From: Muribaculaceae bacterium
GTDB taxonomy: Bacteria > Bacteroidota > Bacteroidia > Bacteroidales > Muribaculaceae
Direction: 5' to 3'
DNA length: 39,458 bases
Assembly (NCBI GenBank): GCA_029060625.1
Contig: JAIDTO010000319.1
Location: 1 to 39,458 of the forward strand
The position numbers were made by a program, and so were the translations under genes. Positions within the stretch are counted from its first letter, which is position 1. Each line of letters begins with the position of its first letter. Positions 15,235 through 23,176 of the stretch are shown piece by piece. The notes under the pieces were generated by a model, which searched no databases, was not told the DNA's origin, and was given only the letters and a program-made list of their open reading frames with translations.

Positions 15235-18012
15235 TTAAGTGTTAAGCAATTTATTATACATTCGTAAAAGGCAAGCTATCATTTCGTCCTCTGTCATGTT
15301 TTCGCTGAATCCATATACTGCTCTTACAGCAGCATCATTCTTTAGGTGCGCAGCCCGAAGGTCATCTGGCATTGTTGCGGTATCATAAAGATCTGCTAAA
15401 GAACAATCAGGATAATTCTTGCGAGCTATTATAATACCGTATGCTGTTTTCTCTATAGTCTGTCTCTGTTTATCCGTCGGCGTTGGCCAAGGGAAATTAT
15501 TAAAGACAATATCAGTGCTATAACGAGGGCGAAAATCTTTGTAACCACATATACCTTTTGTCCATACCATGTGGACGATACTTTGCAATACTCCAAAATG
15601 ATAGTAAGTTGCATTAGGCATCAATTTTACGAGGTTACTAAACAATTTATGTTTTGAAGACTCAACGTTAACATATTCCATAGGAATGTATTTTCTCTCC
15701 TCTGAAGATACCTCTGGAATAACAATAAAATTGCTTTCTGGTAAATTTGTCACATGGAATTTTGTTGGAAAATTTGCTAATTTGCGCGTTCCAGCATCAG
15801 TGCTTTTAGCTCTAAACTCGCAAACTTTTTTAATGAGTTCTCGACACATTGGCATCTTTTTAAGTTCTGCAGGACTACATTTAGCAAGCCAAAGGAAATG
15901 GCGTTTTTTGCCTTTTATTAGTTCCTCAGCACCATACCATTCCATAAAATATTTTTCAGATTCGGGTTCATGTAGTACAAACTCATCCTTTTGATCTGGC
16001 TTGAACAAAAAATATGAGTTATCTATAGGCTTATTACCTATCCCTGTTTCCGGAACATCACATAGTGGATGATTGCGTGAGAATACTAATACTGTCTCCT
16101 CATCCCGTAGATAAGGACTTATATTATTAGCCAATTGTGGATGTTCTGCCTCAGAATAAATGATTTTTTTATTGGATGATTTACAAGAGAAGCCTATTAT
16201 GGTACAATGAACCTGAGCTTTTTTTTTCGATTCACTATTCCACACAAACGGGAGATAAGCATAGTTAATGTTAATTTTATACTTATTAATTAGCGCATCC
16301 CATAATAATGAGACCTGCTCTCCACGAGTTATGTTAATCGTTGTCACAAAAGAAACACCGATAGATGTATTTTGTATATAGCGGGCAGCTTTATAGAACC
16401 ATCCACTTACAAAATCCATATTGCCGGGTCTTATACTATCATCTCCTATGACTTTCAGCAAGTCTCTTTTTTGGTTGTCTTCACGGCTCTTCTTCCCTTT
16501 AAAGGGAGGGTTACCTATGATGAACGAGAGGATATTTTTATCAATTAGTTCATTCCAATTCTTCGTCAACGCATTGCCACATTCTATATGTGAATAACTC
16601 TTTAACGGCAAGAATTCCAAATCTCGTGAAACTATATGTTCCGTTTCGGCCATCATCTGTGCTTCAGCAATCCATAGAGCAGCTTTAGCCACGGTAACTG
16701 CAAAATCATTAATCTCAATACCGTAGAAATTCTCAATAGATACCTTTATTGGACTGAACTCGTTTGATAAATAACGTATTCCCGCTTCAGTTAACAATTC
16801 AATTACTTGATTTTCCAGCCTTCGTAAAGACAGATAAGTTTCAGTAAGGAAATTCCCAGAGCCGCAAGCTGGATCCAGAAATGTAAGTGATGCAATCTTA
16901 TCTTGGAAATCAAGCAACTTTTGTCTACGTCTTTTTTCCACTCTTTCTTTTAATATTGTGTTGAACTCATCATTCAATTCGTTCAAGAAAAGTGGGTCTA
17001 TAACACGATGAATATTATCTACGGATGTATAGTGCATGCAACCAATCTCACGTGTATCAGGGTTCATTGTATCCTCAAACAAGGCACCAAAAATTGTAGG
17101 AGATATACCACTCCAATCGAAACCAGCGCTACATTCATTAAGTAGGAGATTGGCAATTTCAGAATTAAATTTTGGAATCTCAATATCCATTGCTGCAAAT
17201 AGTCCACCATTAACATACGGAAAAATATTTAATTCTTCCTCATATTTATCGCGTTTGTCTAGCGGCGTATTAAGCACCTCGAATAGTGCCAATAATGCCT
17301 TCCGCATCTGAGAAGGTTTAAAGGAATTCATGTAATTATAGAATGCCCCATGATTGTCTCCAAATAAGCCACTGTCTTCTGCAAATAAACAGAATACTAA
17401 TCGCACACAAAGAATGTTTAGGGAGCGTAAGGTCTCTGGTGCATTTGGATTAATATACCTTTTATGAAATTCATCATAAAGCTTTCCTATTAGAGCCCCA
17501 GCCTTAATTGAAATCTCCTTTTCTCGGCGGAGGGTAATCTCAGAGTCGTCCACTAAAAAACGAAGAAGGTAGTATTCTTGTGCTAAATTCTCTAACTTTA
17601 TCTCAAAGGGTTCAGCATAGGGCCTTTCCATGTCATAGATAAGAAAAGACTTGAAATTACAAGTCACAATCCATCGTGGACGTTCTGAATACTTCATTCC
17701 TGTGGAGTAACGTAAAGCCTGTTCATAAGGAGTTAGTTCCTCTTTATCACTTTGCCTTTTCGCTTTGCGTAAATCTTCAGTTGAGGATTTTTGTTCTATG
17801 AGGACTCTAGTGGAATGAATATAAGCATCAACAAATTTCGCATTCTTTAGACGCACTGGCAACTCAAACGTCACAAAGTTTGCTGGCGTTTCTATTCCAA
17901 ATATATCGTGTAGTAGCTGATACCAAAATGATTGGCTTTCACTTCGTTCATGTCCGCGGCCAGTCCATGTCTTAACGAATCTTCTTGCGGCTTCTTTGTA
18001 TATATTAATCAT
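15235..18012 (-). CDS. MmeI-like type IIL restriction-modification enzyme
   Basis: A 925-residue single-chain restriction endonuclease and N6-adenine methyltransferase, close to the 919 residues of MmeI. The N-terminal PD-(D/E)xK nuclease site is visible as FVDAYIHSTRVLIEQKSS (Asp62, Glu73, Lys75), so cleavage looks intact. A helical connector follows, including GALFEDTMNPDTREIG and CMHYTS, hallmarks of the MmeI/YeeA group. The methyltransferase has FLDPACGSGNF (motif I, 378-388) and IIGNPPF (motif IV, about 498-504). The target-recognition region spans about 620-830, with IPEVSSEERKYIP matching the family's conserved SSERR-YIP block. MmeI-type enzymes use one TRD for cutting and methylating and protect only one strand. 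Target unknown. Transcribed from the HTH promoter, 54 bases after the HTH stop. Confidence 0.9.
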   Translation of the reverse strand: MINIYKEAARRFVKTWTGRGHERSESQSFWYQLLHDIFGIETPANFVTFELPVRLKNAKFVDAYIHSTRVLIEQKSSTEDLRKAKRQSDKEELTPYEQALRYSTGMKYSERPRWIVTCNFKSFLIYDMERPYAEPFEIKLENLAQEYYLLRFLVDDSEITLRREKEISIKAGALIGKLYDEFHKRYINPNAPETLRSLNILCVRLVFCLFAEDSGLFGDNHGAFYNYMNSFKPSQMRKALLALFEVLNTPLDKRDKYEEELNIFPYVNGGLFAAMDIEIPKFNSEIANLLLNECSAGFDWSGISPTIFGALFEDTMNPDTREIGCMHYTSVDNIHRVIDPLFLNELNDEFNTILKERVEKRRRQKLLDFQDKIASLTFLDPACGSGNFLTETYLSLRRLENQVIELLTEAGIRYLSNEFSPIKVSIENFYGIEINDFAVTVAKAALWIAEAQMMAETEHIVSRDLEFLPLKSYSHIECGNALTKNWNELIDKNILSFIIGNPPFKGKKSREDNQKRDLLKVIGDDSIRPGNMDFVSGWFYKAARYIQNTSIGVSFVTTINITRGEQVSLLWDALINKYKININYAYLPFVWNSESKKKAQVHCTIIGFSCKSSNKKIIYSEAEHPQLANNISPYLRDEETVLVFSRNHPLCDVPETGIGNKPIDNSYFLFKPDQKDEFVLHEPESEKYFMEWYGAEELIKGKKRHFLWLAKCSPAELKKMPMCRELIKKVCEFRAKSTDAGTRKLANFPTKFHVTNLPESNFIVIPEVSSEERKYIPMEYVNVESSKHKLFSNLVKLMPNATYYHFGVLQSIVHMVWTKGICGYKDFRPRYSTDIVFNNFPWPTPTDKQRQTIEKTAYGIIIARKNYPDCSLADLYDTATMPDDLRAAHLKNDAAVRAVYGFSENMTEDEMIACLLRMYNKLLNT

Positions 18013-18066
18013 TATTCCAACGTCTACTTAATTCATATCATACAAAATATAGTAAATGAGTGAGTT

Positions 18067-18303
18067 TCAGCCAAGGTAATCAATTGACGTTTTTTGTTCC
18101 TTGATATCTCTTTTCAAATCCGTATAATTACACTTTAAAACTTCTGCTATTTTAAAAATCATTTCAAGTGATGGCTGGGAGGTATTAGTAACCCACTTTG
18201 AAACCGTAGCAGGATCCTTGTCAACTTGTTTAGCCAACCATTTGTTCGTACAGTTGCGTTCTGCCAGCATTACTTTGATTCGATTTAAGTTCTTAGTAGC
18301 CAT
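18067..18303 (-). CDS. Small XRE-type HTH regulator (controller-protein-like)
   Basis: A 78-residue helix-turn-helix protein, MATKNLNRIKVMLAERNCTNKWLAKQ..., with the HTH at about residues 15-58 (KWLAKQVDKDPATVSKWVTN and SLEMIFKIAEVL). The ORF track starts 9 codons earlier. I choose ATG 18303 because a consensus promoter at 18328-18358 would start transcription near 18320, after the upstream ATG. It is the first gene of the restriction operon, 54 bases before the MmeI-like start, exactly where controller (C) proteins of type II systems sit. A role in delaying restriction until methylation is established is inferred. Confidence 0.88.
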   Translation of the reverse strand: MATKNLNRIKVMLAERNCTNKWLAKQVDKDPATVSKWVTNTSQPSLEMIFKIAEVLKCNYTDLKRDIKEQKTSIDYLG

Positions 18304-18327
18304 GTTAAATACACTCTTAAGGGGATA

Positions 18328-18358
18328 CAAAGATATGAAATGAAATCTAAAGAAACAA
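18328..18358 (-). promoter_or_regulatory. Promoter of the restriction operon
   Basis: On the minus strand: TTG (plus CAA, 18356-18358), a 20-base spacer, TATCTTTG (plus CAAAGATA, 18328-18335). The start point should fall near 18320, 17 bases before the HTH start codon. No clear operator palindrome is seen nearby. Confidence 0.75.
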
Positions 18359-18461
18359 GAATTAATCGTAAATATAACGAGATAAACTTCAATTATATTG
18401 CGAAATTTTCATTCTATATGATATAAAGAGGGCAAATATAGGGTATTTTTATGTGTTCTAC

Positions 18462-18616
18462 ATCGGCGAGTTCCGAGCTGATTTGCTCCGGCTGTCAAGA
18501 CGGCAAGTTACTTTTCCATCGGCAAAACGCAATTTTATCCGGGGAAAAGTATTCGCATTGTCAGATGGTCGCTTCGTATGATGTTCCGATTATCATATAT
18601 ATTGATACCCCGGTTA
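18462..18616. repeat. Rearranged second copy of the mobA-upstream (oriT-like) region
   Basis: Bases 18462-18551 match 7743-7832 (88 of 90 identical). They are joined without a gap to 18552-18616, which match 8333-8397 (58 of 65 identical). The join removes exactly 500 bases relative to the left copy and cuts the right arm of the oriT-like inverted repeat after GGGGAAAAGTA. Both copies have the same orientation, so they form direct repeats bracketing the 10.6-kb cargo. No gene is supported here: the 78-codon ORF at 18451 simply runs through the repeat. The rest of the 18.36-18.77 kb spacer is AT-rich with no feature recognised. Confidence 0.9.
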
Positions 18617-18775
18617 ACCAAGGTCGGATTATGGATATTATAAAGCCTCAATTAAATATCCTGTACGTGACTTACAATTGTTATTAAAATAGAGATGTTA
18701 GCTGGGACGCTGTTGAAGTAGCTTATGCATAGATAACGGTTTCAGGATTAAGAAATATGTATAATTGAAAATGAT

Positions 18776-19495
18776 ATGGCGCATATAAAGATTCCGCAAG
18801 TTGATGTTGACTTATGGAATAAATATAAAGTTAAGTTTACTCCACATACAGATGTCAACATTATCGTAGGCATAAATGGAAGTGGAAAGACTACTCTTCT
18901 TTCTGAGATCGAGAAGACTCTCCCGAAAGGAGCCCACATCTATATCCCATCTATTGACAATCTCATTACGCGTGATAAGCGTAAGAAGGAGACTGCCCTC
19001 ACACAAGATCTTGATTCATTTATCTACGATATGAAGACAGGACCCTCCCTAATGTATTACCGTATGTCGATGCTTGATGCACCTATTGATAAGCAGGCTA
19101 AAGTCAGAGAGCGACTCGCTGCATTCTGCGACGTTGTCAATAGTCTTTTCAAAGACACGGGAAAACAAATAGAAATAGAAGGTAATAAATTCATAATTAA
19201 CGCAAACGGAACTCTTCTAACTTCCAACGATCTTTCTTCTGGAGAAAAGCTAATACTTCTCCTTATGCTGAGAGTTTTCTTGTTGGATGAGAAAGAATCG
19301 GTTGTATTGATTGACGAGCCGGAAAACTCTCTTGATATCAGTTGGCAGTATAAGCTGATTGATATATTGACGTGTCTTAATCCGAATGCACAGTTCTTTA
19401 TTACTACGCATTCTCCCAGTATCTTTGGCAATGGCTGGGGAAACAAGATCATTTATATGGAAGATGTCACCACTAAGATTGATAAAGACGTATGA
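18776..19495 (+). CDS. Small AAA/ABC-type ATPase (AAA_21-like)
   Basis: A 239-residue stand-alone ATPase with an ABC-like core. Walker A is VGINGSGKTT (31-40), the signature region is LSSGEKLILLLMLRV (about 172-186), Walker B is VVLIDEPENSLD (about 195-206), and the H-loop is ITTHSPSIF. It resembles the ATPase half of two-gene modules (AAA ATPase plus DUF4435 or OLD/TOPRIM effector) common in Bacteroidetes defence regions. No such effector follows; only a 47-codon ORF does. The short middle region (about 60-165) leaves little room for a coiled coil. The gene may be the survivor of a broken pair, or may act with the 47-residue protein. Its start at 18776 follows a weak TATAATTG box. Confidence 0.82.
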   Translation: MAHIKIPQVDVDLWNKYKVKFTPHTDVNIIVGINGSGKTTLLSEIEKTLPKGAHIYIPSIDNLITRDKRKKETALTQDLDSFIYDMKTGPSLMYYRMSMLDAPIDKQAKVRERLAAFCDVVNSLFKDTGKQIEIEGNKFIINANGTLLTSNDLSSGEKLILLLMLRVFLLDEKESVVLIDEPENSLDISWQYKLIDILTCLNPNAQFFITTHSPSIFGNGWGNKIIYMEDVTTKIDKDV

Positions 19496-19552
19496 GCTAC
19501 ATAAAGTTAGCGATAATCTGCAATCTTTATTTGTTTTTATTAAAAATGAGCT

Positions 19553-19696
19553 ATGACAAAATATCATGAGGAATCAATAGCCAAGAAAAAGGCATCAATA
19601 GAGTGTTGGAAGAAGCAACCGCTGAAGCCCGAAGAATATCGCTCGCAATTCAAGAGGTTGCGGGAACAACGTCTTGCAAGGGAGTCCAAATCCTGA
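19553..19696 (+). CDS. Hypothetical 47-residue basic protein
   Basis: A small ORF below the track's size limit: MTKYHEESIAKKKASIECWK..., ending REQRLARESKS. It is highly charged and predicted helical throughout, with 10 Lys and 6 Arg in 47 residues. It begins 57 bases after the AAA ATPase stop on the same strand, so co-transcription is possible. It could be a true small partner or antitoxin-like peptide, or the truncated start of a lost gene. No family is recognised. Confidence 0.4.
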   Translation: MTKYHEESIAKKKASIECWKKQPLKPEEYRSQFKRLREQRLARESKS

Positions 19697-19806
19697 GTAA
19701 CCGTTCATTCACACTGATCGTCAAGCATCAATTGAGGAAATAGCCAGGTCATTAACCCTCATGGCGTTTATTCCAATGATTGACGGATATACTTTCTTTT
19801 TTCCTT

Positions 19807-19836
19807 TTGTGAAGACAAATATTTTTACTAAATTTG
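19807..19836 (+). promoter_or_regulatory. Promoter placing the start point at the rhuM-like ATG
   Basis: TTG (19807-19809), a 19-base spacer, TAAATTTG (19829-19836). Only four bases (CATC) separate the box from ATG 19841, so the RNA would begin at or next to the start codon. This suggests a leaderless message. Confidence 0.65.
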
Positions 19837-19840
19837 CATC

Positions 19841-20716
19841 ATGGAAGCAGAAAATGAAATAATTCTATATCAGCCGGATTCTACATTCTCTTTAGATGTA
19901 AGGGTTGAAAAAGATACTGTCTGGCTTACACAGCCTCAGATTGCTGAATTGTTTGGTACACAACGTCCGGCAATTACAAAACACTTATCAAATATATTCA
20001 AATGTGGTGAGTTAGAAGAAAAATCAGTATGTTCCATTTTGGAACATACTGCTTCGGACGGCAAAAATTATAGTACCAAATTTTACAATTTGGATGCTAT
20101 TCTATCTGTTGGTTATAGAGTCAACAGTGTTAATGCAACAAAATTCCGGCAGTGGGCTAATAAAGTCCTAAAAGATTATTTGCTCCGCGGATATAGCATC
20201 AACCAGTGTTTATTGAATATGGAAAGAAGGATAGATGACAGGCTTCTTGACCATGATAAAAGATTGGACTCTCTTACTGACAAGGTCGATTTCATTGTCA
20301 GGACTTCTCTTCCTCCTATTGAAGGTATCTTCTTTGAAGATCGTATATTTGATGCCTATGCTTTAGTGTGCGACTTGATTCAGAGTGCAAAGAAAAGGAT
20401 TGTGCTTATCGATAACTATGCTGACTATTCGGTGCTACAGCAACTTGACAAACGAGTTGCTGGGGTTTCAGCCTTAATTTATACTTCCGATAAAAATGAG
20501 ACAATTAAGAACGACTTAAAACGCCATAATAAACAATATCCTCCCATTGAACTAAAAATCTATAAGAAGGCTCATGACAGATTCCTGATTATAGACAATA
20601 TTATCTACCATATAGGAGCATCCTTGAAGGATCTAGGTAAGAAACTTTTTGCTTTCTCCCGGATGGAAGAGATGACAGCCGATGAACTGCTTTCCCGCAT
20701 CACATCCAAAGCATAA
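19841..20716 (+). CDS. RhuM-family protein with C-terminal phospholipase-D-like domain
   Basis: A 291-residue protein. Residues 1-125 form the RhuM/Bro-like DNA-binding domain, with EKDTVWLTQPQIAELFG as helix-turn-helix, then KSVCSILEHTASDGK and KFYNLDAILSVGYRVNS. A short helical linker (125-155) follows. The C-terminal part is PLD-like: IFDAYALVCDLIQSAKKRIVLIDNY, then AHDRFLIIDN (HxR(x)4D in place of HxK(x)4D) and IYHIGASLKDLG. The Lys-to-Arg change in the HKD motif is seen in remembered relatives too, so activity is uncertain. Such proteins are common near mobile elements and restriction loci in Bacteroidetes; the exact role is unknown. The start is fixed by conservation of EIILYQPD and by the adjacent promoter. 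Confidence 0.85.
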   Translation: MEAENEIILYQPDSTFSLDVRVEKDTVWLTQPQIAELFGTQRPAITKHLSNIFKCGELEEKSVCSILEHTASDGKNYSTKFYNLDAILSVGYRVNSVNATKFRQWANKVLKDYLLRGYSINQCLLNMERRIDDRLLDHDKRLDSLTDKVDFIVRTSLPPIEGIFFEDRIFDAYALVCDLIQSAKKRIVLIDNYADYSVLQQLDKRVAGVSALIYTSDKNETIKNDLKRHNKQYPPIELKIYKKAHDRFLIIDNIIYHIGASLKDLGKKLFAFSRMEEMTADELLSRITSKA

Positions 20717-20807
20717 CACAAAAGTATACGAAGACGATTCTCATCTTTAAGAAATATATCCCTTAATTGATGTCTACCAATTGGTCCCAACCGGCAGGAA
20801 GTAAATA

Positions 20808-20887
20808 AAACGACCCCCACATTTGAGCATTGTTAAGAGGCTTGGGGGCTAGTGTTGCAAAGTTAGTGAATTTTTTTATTTCGCCAA
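20808..20887 (-). ncRNA. Candidate short leftward RNA: strong promoter followed by hairpin
   Basis: On the minus strand TTG (plus CAA, 20885-20887), a 19-base spacer and TAACTTTG (plus CAAAGTTA, 20858-20865) form a consensus promoter. The start would be near 20850. Within a few bases comes a hairpin, TGGGGG/CCCCCA (20843-20848 with 20814-20819, 23-base loop); the minus strand then reads TCGTTTTATTT. The transcript would be only about 45 nt if the hairpin terminates, or would run antisense into the rhuM-like gene if not. No ORF is seen. It may instead be the leftover promoter end of a lost element. Confidence 0.3.
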
Positions 20888-20929
20888 ATATATACAAAAT
20901 CTTTGTGATTTTCACAATAAAATTATCAT

Positions 20930-21676
20930 GTGGAAAGAGTAATCGATAGTATTCTTTGTCAAAAAAGAAAAAATTTAAAATACAAATATAGCTCAAAAAT
21001 AACTCCTGATCGCTCTATAAGTGTCGAAGCAATCAAGGAGGCGAAGAAACTGAAAGCAAGAAGATACAGAAACCGACGTCTCGGTGATTTTCTAAAGGAA
21101 CTTGGACTTACAGAAGGTCGTGCCACAGGTATTCCTACCATCCAAAAGCATCTTAGGCTTAATGGTAATGCTCCGGCTACCATTGAAACAGATGATGATC
21201 GCACCTATTTCCTTATGACTATTCCATGCCGAGAAGATATGATCGGACAAAATGATATAGATCCGGCTAATCAAGTTGAAGACTTTCAGCAGAATGACGC
21301 CCGACTTGAACAGATACTTGGACAATCATTTGTAAAAGTTCAAAACATTGTATACCAATCATCTATAATAGATAAGCGGCAACTTTTACAGATACTTGAA
21401 CAGTTATCTGTAAAAGTCTGGAATAAGTCAAAAAAACCGATTGACAAAGAAGTCTTGAGCCGATTGACTATTGAGATGATAGAATTTTTAAGGATTAATC
21501 CCTCTACCATCAAACAACTATTGGAATTTCTTAACTATTCAAATAGTCCTGAATTTCGGAGAAAAATTCTCAACCCAATGATTGAGTTAGGCTTCATTGT
21601 AATGAAGAATCCGGATAAACCCACCAGTTCAAAACAGCAGTATCTATTAACTGATAAGGCTCTTGAACTTTTTTGA
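20930..21676 (+). pseudogene. 5'-truncated ATP-binding transcriptional regulator (AlbA_2/RecG-like family)
   Basis: The 248-codon frame has recognisable family sequence only from about PDRSISVEAIKEAKKL (residue 26) onward. RRYRNRRLGDFLKELGLTEGRATGIPTIQKHL and TYFLMTIPCR are the C-terminal half of the HATPase_c_4 region of Bacteroidetes schlafen-AlbA_2/RecG-like regulators, normally about 450-550 residues. A C-terminal winged-helix-like part follows (EMIEFLRINPSTIKQLLEFLNY...). The first 25 residues look random and no start for a full-length protein exists upstream, so the N-terminal half, with its DNA-binding and AlbA_2 portion, is missing. Residues about 125-176 contain a degenerate 26-residue repeat (78 bp apart in DNA: CAGATACTTG at 21311 and 21389). 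A shorter expressed protein cannot be excluded. Confidence 0.7.
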
Positions 21677-22009
21677 TAATTTTATTCTTTTCAGATACAA
21701 CTTGTAAATAACGATTTATAAGTCTATCATATTGATAATTTGAATCTTAACATACTTGTAAATAAACTTGTAAATCAAATTTCGCAAGTCTATTTACAGG
21801 TCGTATAGCTTGCAGATACTATTTCTTTCCGAAATTCGTTATATTTACACCGACAAGTGAGAGAACTTGAACGCGATTACGACTTATCAGTTTACGCAAT
21901 ACGATGCAGAACGCAGCAGTTGGATTAAGTAGCAAATGTTGGCGTAGTAATATTTAGTAATGCAAATTATTGGTATTCAAGATATAGTTTTGGTGGGGTT
22001 TCCCCAACC
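21677..22009. other. Non-coding boundary region between cargo and core genes
   Basis: No ORF of note. It contains several copies of ACTTGTAAAT and relatives (21699-21800), including the inverted pair TGTAAATAAACTTG / CGCAAGTCTATTTACA. A G/C hairpin, GGTGGGG-TTT-CCCCAACC, lies near 21992. The right end of the conjugative element probably lies in or near this stretch, because the next genes are core functions. No attachment-site repeat can be identified because the other end is outside the window. Confidence 0.4.
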
Positions 22010-22055
22010 GGATCACATAGAAAGGGAGATGGATTCTTTTAACCATCTCCCTTTT
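22010..22055. terminator. 12-bp hairpin related to the 9.2-kb hairpin
   Basis: AAAGGGAGATGG (22021-22032) pairs perfectly with CCATCTCCCTTT (22043-22054), loop ATTCTTTTAA. The lead-in CGGATCACATAGAAAGGGAGATG closely matches CGGATCACGATGAAAGGGAGATG at 9194. It may terminate leftward transcription from the TraB/GumN-family gene, whose stop is about 95 bases away, or rightward transcription from the regulator fragment. Confidence 0.5.
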
Positions 22056-22150
22056 AAAGTACAATCTATAAATTATAAAGGATCTGAGTAGTGCGAGGTG
22101 TCGGCTGTTGGGACTCAGTATTTAGTAGCGGTGAGGAGCGATGTTTCGCT

Positions 22151-23038
22151 TTATTTTTGGATTGGGGTGACTGTGTAGCCGGCTTTTTTTAGACCTTCGA
22201 TTAATCCCTTGTCGCCTGCAAGATGCAATGCTCCTACTGCTACAAATGTGGGACCTTGTTCAAATATGGCTGGCAGTGTTGAGAGCCAGTCGGTGTTTCT
22301 CCTGTCGAGCACGGCTTCCATGAATTCAGGATGTGAGTCATCCTTCATGCTGAGGTCATACATGGTTTTGAGATCTTGTTTGATGTAGGCGTCAGAAAGA
22401 GTCTTTGTCTGTTCCATGGCATCTTCTGGATCCTTAAGTAAATCGACAAGCGCTTCGGCTTGTACTGAAATAGGAGTGAAGTCGTAGAGCAATACTGCTT
22501 GCTGTTCGGCTGTCTCGAGCGGTATGATCGTCTTGCCCGCAGCCTTACCCGTAGTCTGAAACCATGAGTCGAGTTGTGCCTGAGGGTCGAAGCCCGGCAT
22601 TGATTCAGCACACATTCCCACTACTGCCATTGCACTTACTACCATTGGTTTCATTCCTTCAAGCATGCTGAGTTCCATTCCCGGCATAGGAGCCCACTTC
22701 TTGAACTCAACACTTATCACTTTCATGTCTTCAGGGCTTATCACCTTTGATAGTGTACTGTCTGCCGGAGCCATCATGTGAGGTCGCAGAGCCAGTGCAA
22801 GCGCCATTTGGTCTTGCGTCATATCTATCTCGCCAACAATCTGAGTCGCGGCATTAAATGGCTCGATGGCACCGAATTGCTCTGCCACGGATAAAGGAGC
22901 CACATGGTGGGTTCCAAAAACGTATGAAGGAGATTTCAGTCCATTCCCTTCAATCTTGTAGAGTATCTGACCGGATACGGAACCGGCAGAAACAATCACC
23001 ATTCCGGTGAGCATTGCTTTAAGAAAAATCTTTTTCAT
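22151..23038 (-). CDS. TraB/GumN-family protein, secreted (TIKI-like)
   Basis: A 295-residue exported protein of the TraB/GumN family (Pfam TraB, unrelated to conjugative TraB). A signal peptide covers residues 1-23 (KAMLTGMVIVSAGSVSG). The conserved N-terminal motif is SYVFGTHHVAP, followed by VGEIDMTQDQ. The C-terminal conserved block RRNTDWL ... FVAVGALHLAGDKGLIEGLKKAGYTV contains the second GxxH motif. Eukaryotic relatives (TIKI) are metal-dependent proteases using the GTHH and GALH histidines; the same chemistry here is an inference. Length matches the family. It is monocistronic, followed leftward by the hairpin at 22.02 kb. Confidence 0.9.
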   Translation of the reverse strand: MKKIFLKAMLTGMVIVSAGSVSGQILYKIEGNGLKSPSYVFGTHHVAPLSVAEQFGAIEPFNAATQIVGEIDMTQDQMALALALRPHMMAPADSTLSKVISPEDMKVISVEFKKWAPMPGMELSMLEGMKPMVVSAMAVVGMCAESMPGFDPQAQLDSWFQTTGKAAGKTIIPLETAEQQAVLLYDFTPISVQAEALVDLLKDPEDAMEQTKTLSDAYIKQDLKTMYDLSMKDDSHPEFMEAVLDRRNTDWLSTLPAIFEQGPTFVAVGALHLAGDKGLIEGLKKAGYTVTPIQK

Positions 23039-23176
23039 GTCTAATATGTTACGTTTTATTTTTCATTAGACGCGCCTTAGGCTCTAAAAATTACACTTAT
23101 CTCAATTCTTTCAAAAAAATATTTCTATTTTGGGGAGCTAATGATGCTGATAATAATCACGTCTATATCATGAAGC

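Noticed and set aside
18451-18687. 78-codon ORF
   Set aside because: It runs through the duplicated oriT-like repeat and its fused junction; the matching DNA at 7743 is non-coding.
22151-23038. Conjugative TraB
   Set aside because: The name TraB/GumN belongs to an unrelated exported family (GTHH motif); it is not part of the transfer operon.
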